This document shows, piece after piece, positions 25,701 through 39,400 of a DNA stretch of 64,000 nt (position 1 is the first letter of the stretch; every line of letters begins with the position of its first letter). The position numbers were made by a program, and so were the translations under genes. The DNA comes from Primula veris. Its lineage: Eukaryota > Streptophyta > Magnoliopsida > Ericales > Primulaceae. Where the stretch lies: NCBI GenBank assembly GCA_963682055.1, contig OY821740.1, positions 10,998,814 through 11,062,813 of the forward strand. Direction: 5' to 3'. A model generated the notes under the pieces. The model saw nothing but the letters and a program-made list of their open reading frames with translations, did no database searches and was not told where the DNA came from.

Positions 25701-26200
25701 TTACACCTGTACAGCCAGTGGCTCCCCCCATTCTTCCTACACACGTCGCAAGAAAAGCTCTTGTTCAAATAAGGAGGCGAAAAAATGAGGCTCAAGTTGT
25801 GGTGGTGGGAATGGTGAGTAGTTGAAAGTGGCATGGACGCACACAGTATGTGCAGGTCCGTGCCACACTCTTTGCAGTGGTAGGAGAAACCATTGCCCTT
25901 CTCCCTGCAGGCGTCGCATTTGAAGACGCCTTCAGGGTATTTAGGGACGGGGAGAAGGGAAAAGACGTGGGATTGGTCGGAAGGGTGTTTGATTTGTTGG
26001 GGCATTTGTGAGCATTTTACGTGTAGGAAGTAGTTGCATAGGGTGCAAGTATAGGTTAGGCCTAGGGTTAGTGGTACTTTGCACCCTGAGCATGAAGATG
26101 GGGCTAGGGTTTGGTTTGGGTTGTGGTTAATGATGTGAAGAGGGTGTTTGTGGCTAAAGTGGTGGATAGTTGGCTCTGGTTGGGTGCTCAACTTTCCCAT
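22786..26200 (-). CDS. DC1 (C1-like) zinc-finger protein with a Gln/Gly-rich repeat tail
   Basis: Three exons on the minus strand: 26200-25517, 24845-24723 and 23271-22786; 1,293 nt, 430 aa. Exon 1 encodes three C1-like fingers: about residues 15-62 (HFSHKHPL, CSGC, CTLCNYFLHVKC), 72-118 (CDACREKGNGFSYHCKECG, LHILC) and 125-172 (CDVCRKNGGSHWLYRCNLC, AHLGC). These coordinate zinc through Cys/His. DC1 proteins are a large plant family linked to stress and hormone responses; the role of this one is unknown. After residue 172 the protein becomes Gln/Pro/Tyr-rich, then Asn/Gly-rich with repeats (DANAQLIQ, NNGGG, then GGGFD with SSLL) to the end. The start is the ATG giving MGKLSTQPEP; an upstream in-frame ATG (26266) lacks family similarity. 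Exon 2 looks like a duplicate of the end of exon 1. Confidence 0.85.
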
Positions 26201-29200
26201 TTTTCCTTTCCCTTTCTCTCTTTGGTATCCTCTTTGTTTATGGTGTTTATGAATTATTGTGAACACGTTATGAAATCAAGGACTAAACCGTGTGGAGATT
26301 ATTTGTCATATCTCATCATTGGGGTTTAGACTTCAATATTGCTCCTATACTTTTCTTTGAAAATTTATCTGGTTCTTATATTTTCAAATGCAACAATGAT
26401 GGGAAGGTTCGGAATGAAGGTTAATAATAAACCTAGCAGCAAAAACTGTGATTTTTCTTTGAACCGATTTCGGATACCTATTGTGGGATTTAAGTGGGCA
26501 TCGTTTTGAGTTTTTCTATTCACAAGACTACAAGAGTAATGGTTCCTTAAGAGGCGTTCTCCATACTATGGACATAGAAAAGTTATGAAATATGCCATTT
26601 GTGCTAGAAAAATACATGAATTTTTGAAAGAATAATTATGGCACAAAATGAGACTACTATAATTCATTTTTAATTACACGCTAGCTTGATACCGGCTTGT
26701 CACAAAATGATCATATGGCAAATTTGAAATAAGAAAATTAGCATTAAAGAAACAAGTCCATAATGTTTTAAGATATAGAAGGACCAAATAACATGCATGC
26801 CTAATATGGTAGGGGTAAAATCCTGATTAAAACCGTTTGGGCACCAGTTTGAGGTAGATGGATTGTACGTATGGCGATTATTATTTTCACATTTCATATA
26901 AGAGTTGTACTTCTTAGCGATGTGATGTCCGAGCCAATAATTCTTTGGTTGGTGGCATAAAAAGAATAAATGCCTTATTTTAAAATACGGGAACCTACAT
27001 GTTCTATAGTGTTTTAATCAAACTATATGAGTAACTACCAAGACATATACGTAAATTAACACTGATTGTTGGGTAAACTCTCCATATAAAATGATAAATT
27101 GACTTTAGAAAGCTGCCAAATCAATGGAAGCGGTATTGAATAATGAGGAAAAATATACAGCTGATGTGTGTGATATATAAAGATGAACCTATTATATTAT
27201 CTAAAGTAATTTAGTTGCATAACCTTTTGTTTAGTTTTGGGGCCGTACGATTTTATGGAAAGCTTCTTTATTAAAAAAAAATTGATTTGGGCATACCTTA
27301 TTCTTTTCACAGTCTAGTAACTTCATTAGAGATAATTAAATTAATTTAATGATTAATACAACTGTGAAGGGCCATGGAATCATTGACTTAAGCAAGCCAA
27401 GTCAATGATGAACTATAGATTTAAAGAGCTGATATATACCATTGAAAGTTAAAACTATTAAAAGATATTTGTGAATTGAATAATTATCTGTATGCCAACG
27501 AGAAAGATATTTAATTGGTTGGTGCTGTCTCGATGTCTATTTTGCAACTTGCAAAATGCAAACCAAGTATTTATCTCAATTTACCTTCTAAATTAAAATA
27601 GCAATTCATAAGGTACACATTTATTCAATTTGCCAGGGGCAAATTTAAAACTTTAACGTATGAATTAGAATAGTCGAATGGAGACCATATGCTATTTTTT
27701 TTTTTGTAAATTTCCACTTAGTTTACCTATACTCGGAAATAGCTTTTTTTTTTTTTGGAAAAATTCACAAATCATTTAGCAAATTATTATCGATACGTGA
27801 CGTATGTTAATTGGCTAATTGCTCGCAAGTGAAATGTTTGTTTTAGGCAACGTCAAATTGCAGGAAAAGTTGACTTTTCGAGTAATACAAATGCAACTTG
27901 CAAGTCAACGAAGACTTTTTATTTTGTCACTGGAAAATGGTGAATTACACTAGTTGTTCCATAGTTCTGACCAAGATTCTATATGGTTCTCATTTGCCAG
28001 TTAATTCAAACCTTACAAAGTGAAGTTTAGTTCTCATTTTAAGAAAAGGTGGTGACTTTTGCATACTTCAATTGAAGTTAAGTTCATTTTAACTTATATC
28101 TAGATAAAAAAATTTAGTTGAAACTATATTTGGTATTAGCTAGAAGTATCATAGAGTAGCAATGTGAGACTAAGTTTTTACCATGATAACTTTGCATTCG
28201 GTAAATTAACTTAATTCAGTTTTCGCTGTTTTGTTGATATGATTCTAGATTTCTAGTTGTGGTCATCATCTGCATTTCTATATGACCACAACTCCACAAG
28301 TTGATTTATTCGACATACTTTAAGAAAAAATACAAATTTAATCTTCAATCTCATAAATTTTAGACAGATTCAATTTTTTTTGGGTAACTATTCATTATTA
28401 TTTATTTAGTGGATGCAATTATAAAAATATACTTTTTAAGTTTTTTGGACAGAATAGTTGGTGAACTGACTGAGAAACTTTTTAAATAACGGTAGACGGT
28501 ACTAGATCTGAGCTCATCTAATAACTCAATAATTGCCATGTGAAATGAAAGTCGATATTGTCTATCTGTAATTTGGAAATTTTGTTCTTAGCAAACGTTT
28601 GGAAAATTCAACGAAAAATTGTATGCATCAAGTATATATTTCAATTAAATCTCAACTTGCATATTCTAAGTAGGGAGTTGACTTTATATGTAGAAAATTG
28701 TGCTTTTTTTTTTAAATAAGAAAATTGTGCTTAAGTTACAAGTAGGATAACATATTATATGTACATCTTTTAATCGACCATGTTTCTTCAGTTGACCAAC
28801 TTAAAAGGTTAGTTTTAATCTGCAGTATTTTTTTTAATCGACTAATTACTTAAAACTTATAAGGTTGATTTTCTATCACTTTGAAAAAAGCTAAGCTAAT
28901 TTAACAGTCCCAAATAAATTCGGCCTATTTCCTAGCACAATGAGAATATAAATTTATCGAAATTCTATCAGAATTTCCAAATCTTTGAAAAACAAGCTGT
29001 GCATTTTTAGTGTAGATACTACGTATCAAATTATAATTAAGATTTGTAAATTCGGATTTTTAGAAATTAAATACGAGTAATCTATAACGAATGATTCTCC
29101 ATGTAATCTTCCACATGCAAGCTTTATCTGACTTAGACCGACTTTCATAGCCATCTAAATATATACCAAGAAAATACTTCCCAATAACACAAGATTTACA

Positions 29201-29221
29201 ATTGAAATAGAGAAAAGAGAG
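26201..29221. promoter_or_regulatory. shared upstream region of two divergent DC1 genes
   Basis: A 3.0-kb AT-rich region between two head-to-head genes, with no open frame of note. It contains several TTGAC cores (W-box type, WRKY targets), including the palindromic pair listed separately and GTTGACTTTT near 27869. Promoter function is inferred from position. Confidence 0.45.
27379..27409. promoter_or_regulatory. palindromic pair of TTGAC (W-box-like) sites
   Basis: ATCATTGACTT at 27379-27389 and its exact reverse complement AAGTCAATGAT at 27399-27409, with a 9-bp spacer. Each arm holds the TTGACT core. Confidence 0.5.
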
Positions 29222-32200
29222 ATGGACTATAAACATTTTAGCCATTCTCACCCTCTCATGTACCACCAAACACCGCCACAACCCACCACCGAAACGCTAA
29301 CTTGCTCCGGTTGCAACTTACCCATACAAGAGGGTCCCAACATCTTTTATTACACATGTTGGCAATGCCAATTTTTTCTTCATGATCAATGTTTTCGAGC
29401 CACCCGATCTCTCTCCCATCCTTCTCACTCATCCCACCCGCTCTCACTCATTCCCTATCCGACGTACCCCTCTGGATCCTTCATATGCAATACATGCAAT
29501 CTTCACGGTACCGGTTTTTCCTATAGCTGTCCTAACTGTGATTTCGATCTTCATGTCCATTGCGCTCATATTCATCTTAATAACAATAATTTCGTCCCCG
29601 GAATCCAAAACCACCCTATTGCATATCCTAGTGTTACTTCTCCTAATGATCATTTTCCTCCTAGCCAAAATCATAATTTTGGTGGTGACACTAATATACC
29701 ATACCAAAGTAATTTTCCGCCTAGTCCTGCTCAATTTCCCAATGGGTATTCTAGCCAAAATCATAATTTTGGTGACACTCATATACCATATCAAAATAAT
29801 TTCCCTCCCAATCCTAGTCACGATCCAAATGCCCATTATTCATTTATGCCGGAAAATGTAACCAATAATATACCAAACGGAAACTACTCCCCAAATCATA
29901 CTCACAATTTTCTCGGAAATAATTTTCCAAGCCAAAACAATTTTCCACCTAGCCAAAATCAAAATTCCAATATCCATCATCATATCCCCGCAAATGTTCC
30001 CTATCAAGCATCTCAAGCGAATACCACTGCTACTAACTCAACAATGGCTGTGCCAGCTGGCGCAACAGCGCCACCGACACAGCCTAAGGGGGTAAAGCAT
30101 TTTAGCCACGAGCATCCTTTAGATCTATGTGATCTGAAACAAAAGGATGTTATTTGCAATGGGTGTGATAAAGAAGTTACGGGTTTGGCATATCGGTGTG
30201 TTAATAGTGGTTGTAAGTTCAATCTTCATCGGGCATGCTTTGGCCTACCGCGTGAGCTTAATCATAAGGCTCATAAAGAACATCCTCTGACTCTTTTCAC
30301 GGTTCCTACATGCAAAGAAGGTGCGTAAATTCACTCTAAAATAAATTGGATTTTGCAACAAAAGAAACAGGCATGAATTATTTATACCATAGTACTTAAT
30401 TAGCTTTTCCTGAACATATTCATTTGTTGCTAGTCGAAGATCTTTGTAGATATGTTTGTCTTAATACCTTCATACCGCAAACTTGAGGTATATGTTGCCA
30501 AACACGTAGATAATTTTTTGCTCAATATATAAGATTTGGAAAAAGGCATTGTTTCTACAAAACTATTAGAAAAAATAGGACTTTAAATTCTGAGTTTCCT
30601 ATGACATCTGTAAATTAAAACTTGATAAAAATCCTTAAACATACCTTTGCGGTAATTAGGATATGATAACTATTAACAATATAAGCTTCTACAAAATATG
30701 AAAGTTCATTAAAAGAGGGGCATGAGTTATGTTAATTAACACATAGTTTTTGAATCTAAACCCCTTCTTTCAAGATATGAAAGTCGTGAGATTACAATAT
30801 GAAAATCATTTGCATAAAATCCACAGCATACTCTCAACAAAGTACAAAATTTGCGTCCGAAATACGAGCTAGTGTGAGTTTTGTTATTCGTACAAATTTT
30901 CAAACAAAAAGTTGGAACCATCTAGAAAATTTAGAAATTAGATAAGAATTTCTATAAGAATTATAAAATTGTATGAAATTTAATCATTTACTCATACTTC
31001 TCACTTTAATAATCTGCAGATCTTAGTCCTTAGATCAGATCAGATCAGATGTATGTAGAAAATGCTTGAACCTCATATTTTATTAATTAATTCCTTATCG
31101 TTGACTTTCTATAGAGAGATGCCATTTATCCAGCTCTTGTTCGTTGTTAATTACTACAAGAGTAAAAGTCACATGTTATGACAAGTTTGCACAAGTTTTT
31201 CAGTACGAATATATAGTGTGTTCTCACATAAAATTCCATTCTTTGGCTTTCTACATAGATTTCCATAATTTTAGTTGTATAAATAAATTAATTTTGAGTC
31301 TGATGAAAGTTTTAACATATATAACATTGAACATAATTCCTTGAAAGCACTTGTTTTATTTTTAATCCAGGACTTCCTGAAGCTAAAGGTTTTTACATAA
31401 GTGCATGCATTTACATATTAATTCAAGCTACATATCTTTTTAAAAAATTATATCCAATGGCTTATTTTAGTTTAGAGAAGAATTCACTTACTTTGAAAAA
31501 ACGTTACAAATAGGAATTTCATAAGAAACTTTGACATGTCTAATGTCTTCTGGAATTGAAAAGTTGTATACTCGTATATTATTCTTCTAAACTAGTCATT
31601 TCAAACTATAATAAAATAACCGTATAGCAACAATTGACCTGTTACTATACGGTTTGTTGCAGAAAATTCAGCAACAGTATAGTAACAGTTATCAGCAGTT
31701 AGCAACAGAAATTGTGCTATATTGTTACTAAATTTTAGCAACAAACCGTGTAGTATCAGACAAACTGTAACTAAACTGTTGTTATATGAATATTTTTTTT
31801 GTAGTGTATAAACATCCGATTGTTCCATATTATTATCGGGTGAAGTTTTTCTCTCTTTAATATAACTAGTTAACCATATAAAGAACATGAGAAATACCAT
31901 TCCTTCATGGTGGTTTGTCTAATTAACAGTAAATCATAATTAATTAACATTATTGTGAAATACCCTGACAGTCAACTAACTAACAAACTAAATGTATCTG
32001 TCTATTTAGGGTATACTGCTTGCAATGGTTGTTTCGACAATACTGGCACATCATTCACCTATCGTTGCTCAACATGCGATTATGACCTCCACTCTAGCTG
32101 CGCCTTCTTACCCGAAACTATAAAACGCAATGATCATGCTCACTCACTTTCTCTCATCCACTCTCTACCCGACTACAAGGAGGAAGACGAGGAGCACGTC

Positions 32201-32428
32201 CCTGCTTGTGATGTTTGCCAAGGTGTAGTCGATGTTAAAAACACGTGGTTTTACCTTTGCACAGAATGCGACTTTGGTACCCATTTGAACTGTGTTAATA
32301 CTAAGATTCCTAGTCCAACCACCACAGATAAAACGAAAGAGGAGTTGCTAGCTGCTGCTTTGATCGAGCTGCAAGTGCTCGAATTAAAAGAGAGGTTGAG
32401 CAAGTTGAATGCAAATTTTCAAGTATAA
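29222..32428 (+). CDS. five-finger DC1 (C1-like) zinc-finger protein with an Asn/Pro-rich linker
   Basis: Two exons, 29222-30320 and 32010-32428 (TAA), joined in phase 1; 1,518 nt, 505 aa. Two C1-like fingers lie in the first 125 residues (HFSHSHPL, CSGC, CQFFLHDQC; then CNTCNLHGTGFSYSC, LHVHC). A linker of about 160 residues (about 128-288) is Asn/Pro/Tyr-rich with repeats of SQNHNFG, IPYQ and NFPP. Three more fingers follow (HFSHEHPL to LHRAC; CNGCFDNTGTSFTYRCSTC to LHSSC; CDVCQGVVDVKNTWFYLCTEC to HLNC), then a short leucine-rich helix (ELLAAALIELQVLELKERL). The finger spacing across the splice matches other fingers (18 residues from HPL to Cys), which supports the junction. Intron 1 (1.69 kb) carries a MITE and an 18-nt frame-keeping microexon candidate at 31371-31388. 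Molecular function is unknown beyond zinc binding. It faces the DC1 gene at 22786-26200. Confidence 0.85.
31605..31806. mobile_element. small CACTA-like MITE in the DC1 gene intron
   Basis: About 200 bp. The right end, reverse-complemented, starts CACTACAAAAAAAATATTC, the classic CACTA terminus; the left end ACTATAATAAAATAACCG is a degraded match. Inner arms pair (CGGTTTGTTGC and GCAACAAACCG). Target duplication not resolved. Confidence 0.55.
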
Positions 32429-33456
32429 GCATATTTGCCAAATTGTTTGAAATGAAAAAAAACATGGGAAGTTGAGTTTTATTTTGATCCATCAAGTTTC
32501 AATTTCATTTATTTTGACCTTGTTTTAAACTATGTTTTAGTCAGGGAGCTGGAAATTCTGGTTAATAGTGTACTGCAAAGTTCTTTGTGAAACGTTTCTT
32601 GGGTATCCTTTTTTTATTTACTGTAGTCTACTATTTAGTTGGTAGAGTAAATGTTCTTAAATTTTTTAACCTTAAAGCCATAGAATAAAACAGTCGGAAC
32701 TTTTATGGACAGTAGGTGCCTGTTGGACTACGACCTTGATCGCCATACGGTATGGAAAATTACAGGAACAACGAGATAAAACGTAAACAGTGGTCCAACG
32801 AGATACAACTTTATCCTAAAGAGTTTAGCTCTTGCAAAACATAGCATGTTGCGTTTAAGAATTTTGTTGATTAATTATTGGAAAATAGAAATCAGGTCAA
32901 ACTGCTTAACAAGTAGTCTAACGAGATTTTAAACAAGATAAAATGTAGTTTAGGATTTAAAACAAAGGTGAAAGGGAAACTATTGGTCATCTACAAGTCA
33001 CCATTTCCATGGTGTAATGAAATATGTGTTCAGCTATAAGACTTGTCGATTTGTGCTCAAATCCCAAATCCCAAATCTCAAATCCACTTAATAAACATAG
33101 ATATGGTAATTGGTAAACATAATGAATAGAATGATATCCACTATAATACTCCAATATGATTGTGGCGAACTAAACTTAACAAAATCTTGCATAATGGTAC
33201 GTTCTGGCTTCATTGTAGATTGTTAGCCATGTTTAGCTCAGAGCGTGAAAAACTTGGAATACAAGTTGTGCAGCTAATTTTATGCCTATATCATTTTTGG
33301 CAAATTTAATAATGGCTTAAATTACTTGCACTATCTTTTTCCATACAAATAATGCATCTATATATGCGCTGTCTCCAATGATTTATATGGTTATGTCTAA
33401 CAATATATACCCTTCAATACGTTTACACACAATTTGGATCCAGCATCTGCAGTAAC
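32429..33456. other. convergent spacer between DC1 and callose synthase genes
   Basis: 1.03 kb containing two facing 3' UTRs. No repeat, RNA gene or open frame of note. Confidence 0.5.
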
Positions 33457-36400
33457 CTACTCTTTGTTGTTGGATGAGCGATCCTTCTTTTGTCCACCAA
33501 GAATACGGGAAATCTGTAAACCTCTGCTAAACGCTTGATTGAACAACATTCGTGTTTGAAACTCCGATACAAATGGAAACCATGCCAATAACGCAACAGG
33601 TGTAAATAGAAGCAGTCCCATAATTATTTCGTAACCAACAGCAAGTGTCCGGACCGATCCCCATATCCCAGCCTTTTGAACCAGAGGTTTCAAAGCTTGT
33701 GCAATCTTTTGAATAACAAAAAAACAAATAAAGTAAATACATATAAGAAAAAATAATATGAGGTAAAATAGTGGGAAACGAGATTTGATAAGATGCGATT
33801 GCGCTCACCAAGAGTAATCCCCATCCTGTCGGCATGAAAGCAAGGATACATACTATTATGTCCTTTAGAGTTATATGTGGAAGTGCTATTAGAAGAGCTA
33901 GAACAGTAACAAACGAGACGAATAAAAAGCCCTTGATCAAACGGAAAACAATCTGAAAATCAGCACTAAATCTACGCCTTCCAACAGACACCACCTGAAA
34001 ATACTTGTCAGTCATTAGAATATGCTCATTGAAACGAATGTAACACTAGTTAATTCTAAATTTATTACACCATGCGAGTAGGAAATTAGGAATACATATA
34101 AGAAGGGGATAGCAAAAAAGAAGTAACAGTGGGAAAGGGGGTCTGTGTTAAAAAAAGACGCAAAAATATAGTGGACATGAAGCTTTAGAACTCCAGGAAA
34201 AATAGATTTATCATTTATGATGAAAGCTGAGTTCACTAATTCAAACTTAAGCACCAAAATTAATCCTTTTAATTAAGTATACCAACATAAAAGCAATAGT
34301 AAGAAATAAAAAAGTATGAATACTAAGGCAAAATCCAAAATGAAATTAAGTTAATTATTGCAGAATGTAGATATGTGCCTCACGGCTCTCACCTTCATCA
34401 CAAACAGTACCACAAAGATCACAAGCCAAGAAATACCATAGACCTGCACGTCCAATCAGTAAATGGTAAGCAACATAAATACTGTAATTATGACTCAGTT
34501 CTTTACTCATTTTCTTACTACTACTTATTTATTGTACAAAACAATATGCATATTACAATTAAGAGGGCGCAGACAAGTACCAGAAAGCTCTGAGTTCTCT
34601 TTGTGAGAGTGATGTGATAAATTAGTGCATATTGATAGATGAAAAAACGTAGTGCTAACAAAATCTCAAAGATTAGTCCCCGATTCCCAGAATGGCGAAG
34701 ATGATCTTGCTCTTTTTCCCACCACGACTCCCAACTCTTTTCTACGGGAACACCAATCCCACCTCGGTTATTTATCCACTTATTCCAATCCGTCCAATCA
34801 TCTATAATTTTCCCCCACTCAAAACCCGAAGGATTGAACACAAAAGGGGCAAAAAGCCATGTCACCACCATAAACCACATTGATATGGTTATAAGTATAT
34901 GTGGCAGCGAGTTCCCATACGTTTGTCCAAAAATTGCATATATAAGTAGTAGAATCATCAACTCGATTCCCTTGACAAAATGACTCCGAGAGTAAAGCCT
35001 ATAATTATCAGCAAATTTTGCATGAAACACAACAAAGCCACGGCCTGTTCCTCTATAATGGGCTCCTCCATGTAACAGTGTCCTTCCATAATAATGAGTT
35101 TTTGTTCCAAGAGAAAATGTAAAAAATACGGGAGCTAACTGTAGTTGCATTAGGATAAAATCACTTAATGCATTGCGGAAACCTCTCTCAAGACCAATTT
35201 CCATCATCATAGGCAACGCCATTAATAACCCAATTTGCACAAAAGACTGAGAAGCAAGAGCTACTTGAAGGGGACTGTTGTGTTTTATGGCTTTTAGATT
35301 AATTAGTCCTTCTTCGAGTCCACTTAGAGAGAGATACAGGCGGCCATAAAGGAACACATAGACGGTAAGCACAGTCAGCTGCAAAAGTTGATATACATTA
35401 GTTACACGGCGACATAAAGAACAAAAAGAAAAAAAAACAATGACTAATGGCACAGAATGAAGGGACAAAGTTAAGGTTCATATCTTACCATGGTGCTGAA
35501 GTAGAACCCGATAGTGGTGAAGTAACATGAAAGCATGCGAAAAAAGTCGAATCGGTGGCCAAGTCTGTATATGTCACGACTCATTGTTTGTTCACCATTT
35601 CCATTGGCTATCTTGGCCTCAAACATAGAGATCTGGTTTAGGCCCACATCTCTTCCTTTACCAACTTGTATGTACTCGTGATGAGTAACATTCCCTCCCC
35701 GCAGTGTAGAATTAAAACCTTCACACCGTAAAAGTAAGAATATATCATGATGTTCAATTCAAAGTGAGTATTCAAAAAAAAAAATGTAACAGCTTTAGAG
35801 AGAAGTATAACCTGCATATATATCTTCACTTAGGTTTGTGACTTTTGAAGCCTTGCTAACACCGCCCCTGGTCAAGTGAAATAGTCTATCAAAAATATCT
35901 GGATGCCCATAGTGGAACCGAACCCTAAATAAAGCAGACAGAGGAAAAGGGTAAGATTATAAAATAGCAGGTTATAACTATTTGATACTCAGTTAACCTA
36001 AATAAGAAAATAAATGACGGCTACAAGTCACATTCAAGAAGGCTTGCTTGACAAAACTCGTTTTTACTCGAATATCTTAATATTGTTAAATTTCACTTCT
36101 TCTGAAGTTACTTGAATTTTTTAAGGTTGCTAACAAAGAGTTCGAGAATCCATTGAACGGTTTATGAGCATGAACCATCACAAGTGGTGATAGTACCTGA
36201 AAGGAAAATTACTACTTAAAGAATTCTAATATTTTAAACAACAAAACTGAATTATAGGCTAAGCCCCATGAATCTACACATGGCTATAGATGCTGCAGAG
36301 TCAACTATCAAGTACTCAAACTATAAATTCTTACTTCAAAGGATTGGCAAGTAATCTCTGCCCAATAGTCACAAAGCTAGTCTCCTGATTTGACATGAAC

Positions 36401-39400
36401 CATGCAAGAGAAGATACACTGGAATAACAAACATATACAGAAATGACGTAAGTCTCATCATTCATGCATGAGCTTCTGGCAACAGAGTTCTATTACTTCA
36501 AAAATTGCCACAAAAATGATAATAATAATAACAATAATAATGGCAATAACTAATTGCGCTTATATTTGTATTATGTACCTCCCAGTAAAAATATGTTCCC
36601 TAAGTCCCAGTATAGTTGGCTTCCTCACACCATGTATCTTAAGAAATTCTTGAAGCACGTTTCTCATCTTAAAGGCCTCCTCCATATAGTTATCCTGAAA
36701 TCAGAATCTATCAAAATTACTGGGTATTATAAAATTAGTTATTGACAAGACTTTGATAACACACATCCTGATCAACGATACCTGGTTCATATCTATTGTT
36801 TGCAACCCTTCCCCACGTGTGAATATAATGGCATGATTCTGATTTTCTGGCTTTCCTTCACCCAATATAGCAGGTCCTGGTAGCTTTATCCGATAGATAA
36901 CCTAAATATGAATATTCAAATTATTGTCAACATATATCACTGCAATGAGTTACTAACATAAATATGCAGCACTTAAAACTTTAATCTCTAACAAACGAAA
37001 AAATGCTAAACAGTCGGCAAGAATGGACCAAAAATGAGCTTTTACTAATTTAAGTTATCAATCTAATGAAGAATACTGATGTAAGAGACCTTCCCACACA
37101 CAGATTCTGCATCTAAGCCAATGCGTATTGCATATGTACAATCATTGGCCCATTACCAATTAAAATTACTTAGATGCATTTAATCAAAATAGTTACTGAT
37201 AAAGGCATGTGAGTTTTCGTAAAAAAAAAGTTTAAGAACTTTATATAATTTTCAGAAAAACTTAAAAAATTGTGGTGCATCCGCGTAACATGATTGGTAA
37301 CTGTTGAACTTAATCCAATAGTCAAATATGACGCTCGTACCTGGTCTAGGCTTTGACCTGATTCAGATGAATCAATAGATTTCGGCACAGCTTTTACAAG
37401 AGCAGAATAATAGACTTTCTCCACAGTCCTTTTAGATTTATCTTTACTGGGTTCCTCAACCTCATCAACATACGCCACCCGAAGGGATGGATATCTGAGT
37501 CATGAAAATAACATTAAATTAAGCATAATAAGGAAACACGGTAATTGAAGATTGTACTACTAAAACATAAATCATTTATAACATTACGTCGTCATGAGCC
37601 TAAGAATGTCTTTGGCACGAGGATCACCAGATCTTTTCTGAATGCCGTATTGCTGACATGACACTACGTATGTAAATTTCATATCAGCTACAGCTTGACA
37701 TTGTGCCATTAAAGATCTTTCATTAGTTAGTTGTTCTTCTGTGGTTAATTCAGCAGCTTTATAGCCTTTCATGAGCTCTGCAGAAAATCAGCTAGTAAGA
37801 ATAATTTATAGATGAGTTAAAGATCACTAAAATTGTAGGATTGAAGATATGCTGAGATTACCTTCGTCCTTTGCCATGTCAAGAAAAGCTTGAAGTTCTA
37901 AAGTCTGTCGGTAGTACATCATACCCCGCACTATTTAATTTTAGAAAAAAAGAGTAACGACATATAAAAAACTGATCACGATAATATGAACTTATTTTTG
38001 GGTACACAGATAAGATGAACATATTAATGGCAAAGAAATCGTATACCAGTCTTTGTCAGAGTTTGGCCTCTATATGAGGCCCATAAACGCAGTTTTTCTT
38101 CCTGTTCTGGGATTCCTTTTAGATCTTCTTCACTGCTGCAGCCAACTCGTTCAAGAAAGTTGCTCCATTCATCTGCATATAACAGCTTGGTTCAGAAACT
38201 AAGTGCTGTAACTTAATCTTGTTCAGCTATAACTTGGAATCAGAATTTTTATTCTTATTTGCTTAGTTAGAAAAAGTGTTGTTCGGCTAATTTATTTGCA
38301 AGTATAAAGTCGCTACATCTTATTCATGTTGCACGTTGAAAAAAGTTACTAACACGTTGGGTAGTTTGCTTTATTGACTCACAAGCAATTGATAAGTGGT
38401 CTTATTAAATGTCAACAAAATGAAAGGGAAATATCAGGTGGCACGGCTTGTCACTGTCGTTGTTTTCTCATCTAGAAAAGAGTATAGTTTCTTACTTCTA
38501 AGTTGCAACAACACAAGGTTTTTAAGCTAAATTTACAAGAAGCTAAACTCAATAGCTGACGAAGTGATTCACAAGTAAATATTCAACCTGGAAAAATCTT
38601 TTGCAAATAAAATAAAATAGATACACCATCTTCGTTTGGTTTTTCCAGGAGATCCATTGAAAAAAGAACATCTTCATTGTAATAGGGAGTCAGAACTCTG
38701 CAAAAGTAAAAGGGAATTCAAAGAGAAAACTAGATAATACAATAATGACATTACGTCTTTCAATAATAATAGGAAAGCAATGCTTTTCCAACCAGGATAA
38801 ATTGCATGGATATTAGCATAATTGGGCAAGAAGAAGAAATGGAAGGACGAAGATATAATGAAAATCTAACTCTACAAAATTATTCTGCAATACTTGAGGC
38901 AGAAAACCAAAATAAATTACAAATGAGTAGGAAACTGAGGTAGGATCAGTTCTTACGAGAAAGAAAGCATGTTGCGAACTTTTGGAGCTTCAGGCATGTC
39001 CATAAACAAGGAATTTGAAAAGAAAGAGATACGCCTCCTAGCCTCTAAATTTGATGGGACATCCATAGCAGATTCCTTCACCGTCAGTAGTAGATGAAGC
39101 CTTCTTATCTAAATATTACAAGAATAATTTAGAACGCAAAACACTCAAGGGGTCTAAATAAAACAGGAGTTAGCAAGTTTACATTTTTTTTAGCAGTAGA
39201 GATTGAGTAAGACTTACTCTCTCTTTCCAGGCTTCTGTGTCAGTTGTTACTGGGAAATTAAGTTCACCAAAAAACTGCTTTTGCTCAACCAAAGGTGTCA
39301 TTCCTTCATGCATCCCATATGATCCGGGGTGGATTGACTCTAACAAACTATTTGCCAGAATAATTGATCAACCAAACGAGCCATAATTTAATAATCGGGA

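Noticed and set aside
29382..29861. 159-codon plus-strand frame and a 130-codon minus-strand frame
   Set aside because: Both are shadows of the DC1 exon at 29222-30320, which has clear zinc-finger motifs in its own frame.
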